DNA of 64,000 bases from an uncultured Bacteroidales bacterium (GTDB lineage Bacteria > Bacteroidota > Bacteroidia > Bacteroidales > UBA932), in the NCBI GenBank assembly GCA_944325445.1, contig CALVAG010000002.1:124001-188000 (forward strand), written 5' to 3'. Under the pieces are notes generated by a model. The model saw nothing but the letters and a program-made list of their open reading frames with translations, searched no databases and was not told the DNA's origin. Position 1 is the first letter of the stretch; every line of letters begins with the position of its first letter. A program made the translations under genes and the position numbers. Positions 9,183-17,659 of this stretch are shown here, one piece after another.

Positions 9183-10904
9183 ATGAAGAGCGACATTCAG
9201 ATAGCACAGGAAAGCAAGCTTCTTCCCATTGTGGAAGTTGCGAAAAAGATAGGTATCCCGGAGGAGGATCTGGAACTTTACGGGAAATATAAGGCAAAAG
9301 TTCCGCTCTCCTATAAGGACAGGGATATTTCAAAGTCGAAACTGATTCTGGTTTCCGCCATCTCTCCCACTCCCGCAGGAGAGGGAAAGACGACGGTCTC
9401 CATAGGTCTTGCGCAGGCTTTCAACCGTTTGGGCAAAAATGCTGTTTTGGCACTCAGGGAACCGTCGTTGGGCCCTGTGTTTGGAATCAAGGGAGGCGCT
9501 ACCGGAGGCGGGTATTCCCAAGTTGTCCCCATGGAAGATATTAACCTTCATTTTACTGGGGATTTCGCAGCCGTGGAAAAGGCGCATAATCTGCTTGCCG
9601 CAATGATAGACAACAATATCCAGAGCAAAAGACATTCGCTCCATCTGGATCCGCGCACCATTTCGTGGAAAAGGGTTATGGATATGAACGACCGTTCTCT
9701 CAGGAAAATGGTGGTGGGTCTCGGCGGAACTGCTTCCGGTGTGCCGCGGGAGACAGGGTTCGATATTACTGCAGCCTCAGAGGTGATGGCCATACTGTGC
9801 CTTGCATCAGATATAAAAGATCTCAAGGAGAGGCTTGGAAATATATTTGTCGGATATACGTTCGACAGAAAACCGGTCTATGCCCGTGACCTGAATGCCA
9901 ACGGAGCAATGGCAGCGCTACTGAAAGATGCAATAAAACCCAATCTGGTCCAGACTCTGGAAGGAACGGCAGCCTTTGTGCATGGAGGCCCGTTTGCAAA
10001 TATAGCCCAGGGGACAAATACCGTAATCGCAACAAAGACGGCAATGGCAACATCTGAATATGCCATTACGGAGGCCGGATTCGGATTCGACCTGGGGGCG
10101 GAAAAGTTTCTGGATATAAAATGCCGCGCCGCATCGCTCAATCCGCAGGCAGTGGTTCTGGTGGCAACCGTAAGGGCAATGAAATATCATGGCGGCATGT
10201 CGCTCAAGGCTCTCAAAGAGGAGACCGATGCCTGTGCAGACGGACACTGTTCGCTCGAAGAACTTTCAGGCAGGATCGAGGCATTGAAAAGGGGGATAGA
10301 GAATCTGCAGAAGCATATCGAAAACATAAGGCAGTTCGACCTTGTTCCCGTGGTGGCGATCAACAGATTCGTTACCGATGCACCGCAGGAACTCGAATTT
10401 ATTAAGGAGTATTGCAATTCTTTGGGAGTCAAGGCGTCTATTGTAGATGTCTGGAGCAGGGGCGGAGCAGGTGCCATGGAGCTGGCGGAACTTCTTATGG
10501 AGCAGATTGCCGGAAATACCGCCGGCCATACGTATAAACCGCTTTATGACCTTAACCTGCCTGTAAAGGAGAAGATAGAGATAATTGCGAAAAAGATATA
10601 CGGTGCACAGGCAGTGGATTATACGGCCAAGGCCAAGGCCGATTTGAAAAAAATTGCGGATTTGGGACTCGAACATCTGGCCATCTGTATGGCAAAGACG
10701 CAGAAGTCGCTTTCAGACAATCCGGAACTGTTGGGCAGACCCAAGGATTTTGTGGTGACGGTACGGGAAATAGAGGTGGCATCGGGTGCCGGCTTTATAA
10801 TACCCATAACCGGTGAAATAATGCGGATGCCCGGTTTGCCCGAAGAGCCTGCCGCAGAGAGGATAGACATAGATGAAAACGGCGTGATTTCGGGTCTGTT
10901 TTAG
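9183..10904 (+). CDS. fhs: Formate-tetrahydrofolate ligase
   Basis: 573 residues, close to the usual 555-560. It makes 10-formyl-tetrahydrofolate from formate, THF and ATP in the cytoplasm, feeding purine synthesis and initiator tRNA formylation. The nucleotide-binding loop PTPAGEGKTT lies at residues 62-71, followed by the conserved LREPSLGPVFGIKGGATGGG region and, further on, HGGPFANIAQG. The C-terminus has the typical PAAERIDID ending. It has its own promoter and is followed after 9 nt by an AraC-family regulator. Methionyl-tRNA formyltransferase (fmt), which uses the product, lies further right in this window. Assignment is firm. Confidence 0.96.
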   Translation: MKSDIQIAQESKLLPIVEVAKKIGIPEEDLELYGKYKAKVPLSYKDRDISKSKLILVSAISPTPAGEGKTTVSIGLAQAFNRLGKNAVLALREPSLGPVFGIKGGATGGGYSQVVPMEDINLHFTGDFAAVEKAHNLLAAMIDNNIQSKRHSLHLDPRTISWKRVMDMNDRSLRKMVVGLGGTASGVPRETGFDITAASEVMAILCLASDIKDLKERLGNIFVGYTFDRKPVYARDLNANGAMAALLKDAIKPNLVQTLEGTAAFVHGGPFANIAQGTNTVIATKTAMATSEYAITEAGFGFDLGAEKFLDIKCRAASLNPQAVVLVATVRAMKYHGGMSLKALKEETDACADGHCSLEELSGRIEALKRGIENLQKHIENIRQFDLVPVVAINRFVTDAPQELEFIKEYCNSLGVKASIVDVWSRGGAGAMELAELLMEQIAGNTAGHTYKPLYDLNLPVKEKIEIIAKKIYGAQAVDYTAKAKADLKKIADLGLEHLAICMAKTQKSLSDNPELLGRPKDFVVTVREIEVASGAGFIIPITGEIMRMPGLPEEPAAERIDIDENGVISGLF

Positions 10905-10913
10905 ATAGGGGAA

Positions 10914-11726
10914 ATGGTTCCATTCATAATCAGAAAATTGGACAGGCGTTATTACACTGCCGATATTCCGCTGCACCCTACGCGGCTGCAGGCCTACTCT
11001 TTCTTTTTTCTGCTTAGCGGGACAGTACTTGTGGAGATTGGCGAAAAGGGCTATCTCATCAAACAGGGAGAGCTTGTGATAATTCCCGTAGGACAGTTTT
11101 TTGCAATAAAGTATTTCGACAGGAGCGAGGGCTACATGGGCAGTTTTTCTCCCAATTATTTTGGAGAAGACGTCTCCGAGAGGAATATCTTTAAGAGATT
11201 CGATTTTCTCAGAGTGTGGGGGCATCCTGTCATAGAGTTCGGCAAGGAGAGGGCGGAAACTGTAGCGGTGTTGTTTCAGAGAGTCTACGAGGAAAGCACG
11301 GCGGCAGGGCGCAGCGAAGATCTTATCAAGTCATATCTTATATCCATTCTTTTTGAGGCGGACATTGTCTATCAAAAAAGTTCGAAAGAAAAATTTCCGG
11401 AACATAATAGTGTGGGGAACAGTTTTCTGGACCTGTTGTTTTGCGGAAAACAGATCAAGCGCAATGTGACGGAATATGCGCAGATGCTGAATGTCTCTCC
11501 AAATCATCTGAATAAAATGGTAAGGCGGCTTACCTCCAAGTCACCGTCGCAATGGATAGAGGAGGCGATTATAAAGGAGGCGAAAATGTTGTTGCGCAAC
11601 ACTGAAATGCCGTTGGGGGAAATTGCGGCGAGTCTGGGAATAATGGACCAGTCCTATTTCGCCCGCAGATTCAAGCGGCACGAAGGAATAACCCCCTCGC
11701 AATACAGAAGCATGTACAAGTCGTGA
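10914..11726 (+). CDS. AraC-family transcriptional regulator
   Basis: 270 residues. The N-terminal part (about 1-140) is a cupin-like sensing domain typical of AraC regulators (SFFFLLSGTVLVEIGEKG). The C-terminal part (about 165-270) holds two helix-turn-helix motifs, including YAQMLNVSPNHLNKMVRR and the family signature around SLGIMDQSYFARRFKRHEG and TPSQYR. It is probably co-transcribed with fhs (9-nt gap), while a TonB receptor with its own -7 element lies just downstream. Regulators of this type often control the neighbouring receptor, so the TonB gene is the most likely target; this is inferred from position. Confidence 0.9.
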   Translation: MVPFIIRKLDRRYYTADIPLHPTRLQAYSFFFLLSGTVLVEIGEKGYLIKQGELVIIPVGQFFAIKYFDRSEGYMGSFSPNYFGEDVSERNIFKRFDFLRVWGHPVIEFGKERAETVAVLFQRVYEESTAAGRSEDLIKSYLISILFEADIVYQKSSKEKFPEHNSVGNSFLDLLFCGKQIKRNVTEYAQMLNVSPNHLNKMVRRLTSKSPSQWIEEAIIKEAKMLLRNTEMPLGEIAASLGIMDQSYFARRFKRHEGITPSQYRSMYKS

Positions 11727-11781
11727 TTGATTTGTCCTAAATTTTGATAATTTAATCCTAAAATATATGCTGTTCCGACTC

Positions 11782-11789
11782 TATTTTTG
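11782..11789 (+). promoter_or_regulatory. -7 element TATTTTTG ahead of TonB receptor
   Basis: TATTTTTG fits TAnnTTTG and would start transcription near 11795, 9 nt before ATG 11804. No well-spaced TTTG is seen upstream, consistent with a promoter that depends on an activator such as the adjacent AraC protein. Confidence 0.45.
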
Positions 11790-11803
11790 CAACCGTGAAA
11801 AAT

Positions 11804-14095
11804 ATGGCTATGGAGCGGTTTTACAAAATTCTCGTTATTGCAGTTCTTTTTTCGGCGATATCTGACTGCAGCGTATCGGCTCATGAAAAAGACAGTTCTC
11901 TGGCGTTGCCGGAGATATCTGTCGTAGCTCAAATCAAACAGAAAAGCAATCTCAGGAACGAGCCGTTGTCATCATCTGTAATGAATTTTGCGGAGGTCGA
12001 AAAACGCGGAGTCCAGACCCTGCACGACCTTTCGCTCTTTACTCCGAACCTTTATATGCCGGAATACGGTTCCAAAATGACCTCTTCCATATATATAAGG
12101 GGACTGGGAAGCAGAATGGACAATGCCGCTGTCGGAATCTATGTAGACAGAATGCCTGTCTTGAACAAGAACGGTTTCGATACGGATTTATGGGACATAA
12201 CCAGGATAGAACTGTTGCGCGGTCCCCAGAGCACGCTTTACGGCAGGAATACGATAGGGGGGATAATAAACGTTTATACCCTCTCTCCCATGCAATATCA
12301 GGGAGTAAAGGCAAAACTCGGCTATTCAAGCGGAAATACATATAACGCAAAGGCCTCTGTCTACCGTAAATTCAATGAAAAGGCAGGACTTTCAGTAGGA
12401 TTGAATTATTACAATTCCGACGGCTATTTTAAAAATACCTATGACGGTTCGGACTGCGATTGGATAGAGGGGGGGAGCGCCAGGGCGAGGGTCGTTTTCA
12501 GGCCGAATTCGAAATGGACCGTGGACAATGTCTTCTCGGTATCGAGAGTAAGGCAGGGCGGATATGCCTATTCGCTTTATGATTCTCAGGCAGACAAGAT
12601 TCTGCCTATTGCCTACAATGATGAGAGCGGATATGTCAGGACTATGGTCTCCAATGGGCTCTCGATAGATTACAGGAGTGCAAAATTTCATCTTTCCAGT
12701 GTTACAAGCTGGCAGTATCTCGATGACTGCATGACTCTCGATCAGGATTTTACCGAAAAAAGCATGTTTACCTTGCAGCAGGCCCAAAACGAGCATACTC
12801 TCACGCAGGATTTCGTTTTGAAAAGCAGCGACGGGCAAAGATGGTGGCAGCATCTTACCGGAGCTACCTTTTTTTACAAGGGAACGGATATGGATGCTCC
12901 TGTATGGCTGAAGGAAGATGGTATAAATGAGCTTATTTTAAATAAGATAAATGACGGCATACATACCGTTATGCCTTTTGCGGACCTGCTTTTCAAGGAG
13001 AATGAAATAGAGCTGTCGAGCCTGTTCAAGATGCCTGTTTACGGGATAGCGCTTTATCATCAGTCTGAGTTCGTATTCGGAAGGTTGAGGCTTACCGCAG
13101 GGTTGAGATTGGATTATGAGCACTCCTCTTTGGATTATAGAAGCAGCGGCGCTCTCCATTACAGGTTCACCCTTACCATGCCTGAGTTTAAAAAGATAGA
13201 GACGCTGTTGAAAGGGAAGGAGAAACGCGATTACCTCGAGCCGCTCCCCAAACTGGCTGTCAGTTACTCTTTGCCTGCCAACGGTAATATCTATTTTTCA
13301 TTTTCCCGAGGGTTCAAGGCCGGCGGATATAATACGCAGATGTTTTCCGATATATTGCAGAATCAGGTGCAGAGCGATATAATGACGGACATGGGGATGC
13401 CTTCCGGAGGCCATGCGGGTGCAGGCGGCAATATGCAGACCTACAGCGTCGGGGAGATTATTGCCTATAAGCCGGAGTACAGCCTTAATTATGAAATAGG
13501 GGGACATTTCAATTTTCTGGATGGCATGATGAAAGCGGATGCAGCTCTCTTTTATATAAATTGTACAGACCAGCAGATTACCGTTTTCCCTTCCGGCCAG
13601 ACGACCGGCAGAATGATGACCAATGCAGGAAAAACGCGCAGTATTGGCGGAGAGGTAGCCGTTGCGGTGAATCTGAACGGATTCGAAGCGGGGGTCTCTT
13701 ACGGCTATACAAATGCAAAGTTCACCGAATATGATAACGGAATAACGGATTATCGCGACAATTATGTGCCATATATTCCGGCCAACACCCTCTCTGCCTA
13801 TGCAGGCTATTCATGGTATAACATAGGAGGGCTGCTCGATAAACTTTCCGTTATGGCCAACTATACCGGTACCGGTAAAATTTATTGGAATGAAGAGAAT
13901 ACAATGTCACAGCCATTCTATTCGCTGCTCGGGGCCTCGTTAAAGTTGGAAAAGGGGTGGGCGGCTCTGGAATTCTGGGCAAAAAACCTGACCGACACAA
14001 AGTATAATCTCTTTTACTTCGTATCGGTCGGGAATGCATTCTATGCGCAGGGAAGGCCTGCACAATACGGTATAAATCTTTATTTCAATTTTTAG
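11804..14095 (+). CDS. TonB-dependent outer membrane receptor
   Basis: About 763 residues. A signal peptide (to about residue 28) is followed by a plug domain with SSIYIRGLGSRMDN and IELLRGPQSTLYGRNTIGG, hallmark runs of TonB plugs, and a beta-barrel with the C-terminal strand YGINLYFNF ending in Phe. It lacks a carboxypeptidase-like N-terminal domain and has no SusD partner. Substrate cannot be told from sequence; siderophore or other chelated cofactor receptors look like this. The frame is open from GTG 11795, but ATG 11804 or ATG 11810 gives a conventional signal peptide. The preceding AraC gene is a likely regulator. The last 11 nt overlap the convergent DUF4491 gene. Confidence 0.88.
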   Translation: MAMERFYKILVIAVLFSAISDCSVSAHEKDSSLALPEISVVAQIKQKSNLRNEPLSSSVMNFAEVEKRGVQTLHDLSLFTPNLYMPEYGSKMTSSIYIRGLGSRMDNAAVGIYVDRMPVLNKNGFDTDLWDITRIELLRGPQSTLYGRNTIGGIINVYTLSPMQYQGVKAKLGYSSGNTYNAKASVYRKFNEKAGLSVGLNYYNSDGYFKNTYDGSDCDWIEGGSARARVVFRPNSKWTVDNVFSVSRVRQGGYAYSLYDSQADKILPIAYNDESGYVRTMVSNGLSIDYRSAKFHLSSVTSWQYLDDCMTLDQDFTEKSMFTLQQAQNEHTLTQDFVLKSSDGQRWWQHLTGATFFYKGTDMDAPVWLKEDGINELILNKINDGIHTVMPFADLLFKENEIELSSLFKMPVYGIALYHQSEFVFGRLRLTAGLRLDYEHSSLDYRSSGALHYRFTLTMPEFKKIETLLKGKEKRDYLEPLPKLAVSYSLPANGNIYFSFSRGFKAGGYNTQMFSDILQNQVQSDIMTDMGMPSGGHAGAGGNMQTYSVGEIIAYKPEYSLNYEIGGHFNFLDGMMKADAALFYINCTDQQITVFPSGQTTGRMMTNAGKTRSIGGEVAVAVNLNGFEAGVSYGYTNAKFTEYDNGITDYRDNYVPYIPANTLSAYAGYSWYNIGGLLDKLSVMANYTGTGKIYWNEENTMSQPFYSLLGASLKLEKGWAALEFWAKNLTDTKYNLFYFVSVGNAFYAQGRPAQYGINLYFNF

Positions 14096-14399
14096 GCTTC
14101 CTTTTGGGATTTTTGGGGAACCATCCCCGTTCCACTCTCTTTTCCTGTTCGAAAATCTCAAAGATAGACCAGAAGCAGGAGAAGGCCGTTACACCTAAAA
14201 GAATGGAGAGGGTGCCGTTTTTTACGGTTACAGACAATATTGTACAAATAATGCCTGCAACCATAAAAAGCCACCATGATTTTACCCCCATATAATATTC
14301 GGCCTTTATTACCAAAGGGTGGAAAAGCCCTATTATCAGGAAAGTGCATAATCCTATAAGCAGTCCGACAAGGTTGTGTTCCATTAGAAAATCCATCAT
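14085..14399 (-). CDS. DUF4491 family small membrane protein
   Basis: 104 residues with three hydrophobic segments (about 10-30, 40-60, 68-86) and a basic C-terminal tail. The run GLFHPLVIKAEYYMG is characteristic of DUF4491, a Bacteroidota inner membrane family of unknown function. It lies 6 nt downstream of the C69 peptidase gene on the same strand, suggesting co-transcription, and its 3' end overlaps the convergent TonB receptor by 11 nt. Confidence 0.8.
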   Translation of the reverse strand: MMDFLMEHNLVGLLIGLCTFLIIGLFHPLVIKAEYYMGVKSWWLFMVAGIICTILSVTVKNGTLSILLGVTAFSCFWSIFEIFEQEKRVERGWFPKNPKRKPKN

Positions 14400-14405
14400 A
14401 TGGCA

Positions 14406-16295
14406 TTATGCTTCCAATGTCTCGAGAACTTCTGTCGTCTCTTCAGAGGCAACTTGTTCTACAGAAGTATCTTTAGTCGTCTCTTCCATGTCGTTTTCTT
14501 CGGAAACTTCAGCCGGGGGAGCGGTCTCTTCTGCAGGAACGCTCTCTTTTTCTGCGGCATTCTCTTCTATATCGGTGCTCTTCTTCTTGGCTTTAGGGTC
14601 CGGAACCTGCAGTATCGGGGCATGCGGATCTGAGGCAACCGCCTCCTGCCATCTCTTCGAATACCCTGGTTGGGCCGGTTCTGCGGGGATACCGGCATTA
14701 TTGCCGTTGTCTGTAAAACTGCCGTCGGGATTCTGCAGCTTGACATTGCCGTCTATATATTTTACCAGCAGATATCTGTCCAGCTCTTTCCATTTGTTGA
14801 ACATTCTTGTCGCAAAAAGTTCAGACCATTTTGTCAGATATTCCTTTACCTTTTCCGGGTTGCTGTTTAAAATTCTCTCAGCCTCCTTGTCTATGGTAGG
14901 AATTATCTTCAATGCCCCCGATTCGTGTTCATCTACGGCTTTCCTTATTTCAGGGGCAATGAGATTATATCTTAGATAAGCCTGATGCGTAACGCGGTTG
15001 AAGAGCCAGAAAGCAGATTCGTCGGAATATTCGAGCATACTGCCGTTCCCGTGCTCGAAGCAGTGGGGGACGCGTAAAGAGGATGAGTAAACAGGCGTAA
15101 GGCATGAGGTCGCCGCATCGTCTACTCCGAACCACAATATGCCGCCTATTTCATCGGGCAACCAGTCGCGGGCCTGCCCTACGAGCCAGAATCCTGTCTG
15201 CTGCGTGGCTATCGCTCTTTCATTCTCATATCTTTTGCCGGCGACGGTGAACCCTATAGGACGCCATCTGTATGGGAGTTCGAAACCTCCTGCACCTATA
15301 TCGTATCTCATGTCCAAAGGCGTATCTTCATAGTGGTCGCGCATGGCATCCGCCACCTCTTTAAGGCTTATTTTTTTCTCCGGTTTGACATAAAGAGGCA
15401 TCTTGTTCTTAAGATTTCTCCCCATTGCAAAGTCGAGATAGTATTCTGCCGGCCTGTCTCCGATCTTGCCGTTGCAAAGAGTGTTGAAAGCGCTCCATAC
15501 TCTCGACTCGCATCCTCGTAATGAGGCATAACTTGCAGGTGCATAGGCATCGCAGAAGCTGAAAAGGGTGTCCGGTCCGTTATAGTAGCCCTTTTCGCGT
15601 GCTAGATTTATAACATCCTTATGATACAGGCAGTTTTCTGGGTCGTCCAGAGGGAATGTAGTTATTCTGGCCTGATTGGCATGGGCCGAAATGTATCCGT
15701 CGGGAATCCTTATTGCAACCCAGACCGCGCCTTTTTGGGTATTGATTCCTTTCTTGTTGAGTTCGGTACCGCGCCCGATCATCTCCATAATCCAGACTTC
15801 GTCCTTATCGGCAATGGAAAACGATTCTCCCGATGAGGCATAGCCGTACTCCTCTACCAACGATGTCATTACCTCTATTGCCTGGCGGGCGGTTTTTGCC
15901 CGTTGCAGGGTAATATATATGAGCGAGCCATAATCTATGATTCCTGTCGTATCTGTCAGCTCTTCCCTGCCTCCGAATGTGGTTTCGGTAATTATAAGCT
16001 GATGTTCATTCATATTCCCCATTGTAGAGTAGGTCTTTTCTACCTGAGCTATCTCTCCAAGATATTTTCCGGTATCCCACTCCATAATTCTGAGAATGCT
16101 TCCTTTGGGAAAGAGAGAGGCCGGCGTGTGGTACAACTCTCCATACAGGGTATGGGAATCGGCCGCATATGTGACCATTACGGAACCGTCTGCACTTGCA
16201 CCTTTTGTCACCAGAATGTTCGTGCATCCATCTGCCTTGTTGAAAGATAGAGTGCAACAAAGCATAATAACCAGAATGTTGATAGTGAATCTCAT
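14406..16295 (-). CDS. Secreted dipeptidase, peptidase family C69
   Basis: 629 residues. The signal peptide ends just before Cys24 (DGCTNILVTKGASADGS), which would become the N-terminal nucleophile after processing, as in Ntn hydrolases of family C69 (dipeptidase A-like). Conserved features follow: HQLIITETTFGGR, VWIMEMIGRG and a region around WFGVDDAATSCLTPVY. Acts outside the cytoplasm, releasing dipeptides or cleaving N-terminal residues. Residues about 540-629 are a low-complexity Pro/Ala/Glu/Thr-rich acidic tail beyond the catalytic domain, not typical of the family and probably unstructured. DUF4491 follows 6 nt later. Family assignment is firm; substrate is not known. Confidence 0.9.
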   Translation of the reverse strand: MRFTINILVIMLCCTLSFNKADGCTNILVTKGASADGSVMVTYAADSHTLYGELYHTPASLFPKGSILRIMEWDTGKYLGEIAQVEKTYSTMGNMNEHQLIITETTFGGREELTDTTGIIDYGSLIYITLQRAKTARQAIEVMTSLVEEYGYASSGESFSIADKDEVWIMEMIGRGTELNKKGINTQKGAVWVAIRIPDGYISAHANQARITTFPLDDPENCLYHKDVINLAREKGYYNGPDTLFSFCDAYAPASYASLRGCESRVWSAFNTLCNGKIGDRPAEYYLDFAMGRNLKNKMPLYVKPEKKISLKEVADAMRDHYEDTPLDMRYDIGAGGFELPYRWRPIGFTVAGKRYENERAIATQQTGFWLVGQARDWLPDEIGGILWFGVDDAATSCLTPVYSSSLRVPHCFEHGNGSMLEYSDESAFWLFNRVTHQAYLRYNLIAPEIRKAVDEHESGALKIIPTIDKEAERILNSNPEKVKEYLTKWSELFATRMFNKWKELDRYLLVKYIDGNVKLQNPDGSFTDNGNNAGIPAEPAQPGYSKRWQEAVASDPHAPILQVPDPKAKKKSTDIEENAAEKESVPAEETAPPAEVSEENDMEETTKDTSVEQVASEETTEVLETLEA

Positions 16296-16335
16296 AATTA
16301 TTTTTATTACCTTAGCAGTCTGTTTGAATTATTTA

Positions 16336-16343
16336 CAAATATA
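16336..16343 (-). promoter_or_regulatory. Possible -7 element for the C69 gene
   Basis: On the minus strand 16343-16336 reads TATATTTG, matching TAnnTTTG. Transcription would begin near 16330, about 35 nt before the C69 start. No clear TTTG at the -33 distance. Confidence 0.35.
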
Positions 16344-16351
16344 AGTTTTTT

Positions 16352-16783
16352 ATGAATAATTTATTTTTTAAACTGTTTGCAACGGGAGTGGCTCTGCTGC
16401 TCTCCTTTACGCTTTTTGCACAACAGGAAGAACCTCCTTCTGCAGAGGAAATGGCTTTGATGGAGGTAGAACTTCTCGAAGAAGAACTTGAACTGGATGC
16501 AGCGCAGGTCTTTCTTGCTGATTCCGTATTGAGGACGAACTATCAGGGCCTTATGGATGAATTCGAAAACATGAAGAGTTCTGGAATGCAGAGTACGAGC
16601 AGCTATAAGACGGTGAGCGACAAATGGATGCAGAAGTGCAAAGATGCTCTCAAACTATTTTTGGACGAACAGCAGTATATAAGGTATCTTAAACATATAG
16701 GCGAGGGAAAAGAGTATAAGAAAGGCAAAGACGGCCTTTATTACAAGAAAGAGGAGAAGGCAAAGGCCAAATCTAAGAAATAG
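16352..16783 (+). CDS. Small secreted protein of unknown function
   Basis: 143 residues. A signal peptide (about 1-23, ending LLSFTLFAQQ) precedes an acidic helical stretch (MALMEVELLEEELELD) and a strongly lysine-rich C-terminus (KYKKGKDGLYYKKEEKAKAK type composition). It is predicted largely alpha-helical and periplasmic. I do not recognise a named family. It stands alone on the plus strand between two divergent or convergent minus-strand genes, and its last 11 nt overlap the end of the PHP gene. No cysteine lipobox is present. Confidence 0.6.
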   Translation: MNNLFFKLFATGVALLLSFTLFAQQEEPPSAEEMALMEVELLEEELELDAAQVFLADSVLRTNYQGLMDEFENMKSSGMQSTSSYKTVSDKWMQKCKDALKLFLDEQQYIRYLKHIGEGKEYKKGKDGLYYKKEEKAKAKSKK

Positions 16784-17579
16784 CGGTATAGCAGGGTCTC
16801 CTTTCTTCGAAATGGACAATATATCTGAATCCGCAGCGCAGGGCGACTTCACTATAGGTCTTGAAGTTTTCCGCGATGCGGATTTTATCGTGTGCATCAG
16901 AGCCCAGGCTCAGGGCCTCTCCTCCGAATTCTCTGAATCTCTTTAGAATCGCGGTATCGAGTTCGGGAATATGGCCGTTGCGTTCCCTGTAGGTGTTTGT
17001 GTTTATTTCGAATGCCTTTCCCTCTTTTGCCAGGAAATTCAGGAGCGGGTCGAGCCGGTCGCCGAATTCGGAATATCTGATTTCCCTTACATCGTACGGG
17101 GCGTAACGGGTAATATAATCGAAATGGCCCAGCACATCGAAGTCCTTAAACTCCACGGCTGTCCTGTACATTATCTCCAATGCCCTGCCATAGGCCTCTT
17201 TGTACCCTTTCCCATTATAGTAATCTCCGTAATAAGGGTCTTCTCCATCTATAAAATGGATGGAAGCTATGATTATGTCGAAGTTATGGCCCGATATAAA
17301 AGATCTTGTCTTTTCAATCGAGCCCGGCTGAAGCCCGACCTCTATGCCTTTGAAAATTTTAATGCCGGGATACTTTTCCCTCATACTCCCGATCGCACTC
17401 TGCTGTTCCCGTATGTCAAAGATGAATTCATCGTTCGAACGGGGGGCGTCCAAATCGAGGTGGTCCGTAACTGAAATACCTCCGAGATCGAGTGCTGCGG
17501 CAGTTTCCGCCGCCTGCCCGAGGCTCATTCTGCTGTCGGGCGAAAATTGGCTGTGGAGATGGTTGTCGTAATAAATCAT
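16773..17579 (-). CDS. PHP-domain phosphoesterase, histidinol-phosphatase HisJ-like
   Basis: About 268 residues. Metal ligands of the PHP fold are visible: DNHLHSQFSPDS at the start, VTDHLDLD, the run KGIEVGL, HFDYITRY and SLGSDAHD near the C-terminus. The family includes histidinol phosphate phosphatase (step 8 of histidine synthesis) but also other small phosphoesterases; no his genes are nearby, so the substrate is open. The frame extends to an ATG at 17597, but ATG 17579 starts MIYYDNHLHS, which places the first metal motif at the expected distance from the N-terminus, so I use it. Confidence 0.8.
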   Translation of the reverse strand: MIYYDNHLHSQFSPDSRMSLGQAAETAAALDLGGISVTDHLDLDAPRSNDEFIFDIREQQSAIGSMREKYPGIKIFKGIEVGLQPGSIEKTRSFISGHNFDIIIASIHFIDGEDPYYGDYYNGKGYKEAYGRALEIMYRTAVEFKDFDVLGHFDYITRYAPYDVREIRYSEFGDRLDPLLNFLAKEGKAFEINTNTYRERNGHIPELDTAILKRFREFGGEALSLGSDAHDKIRIAENFKTYSEVALRCGFRYIVHFEERRPCYTAIS

Positions 17580-17623
17580 GCAGCGAATATACGCCAATTT
17601 ATGGTATTTTTCTCGATATTTTG

Positions 17624-17631
17624 TAGATTTG
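17624..17631 (+). promoter_or_regulatory. -7 element TAGATTTG ahead of C59 hydrolase
   Basis: TAGATTTG matches TAnnTTTG and predicts a start near 17637, about 23 nt before the ATG at 17660. The -33 region is T-rich without an exact TTTG. Confidence 0.45.
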
Positions 17632-17659
17632 GAGTTATCAATTTCTTAATCGACATATC

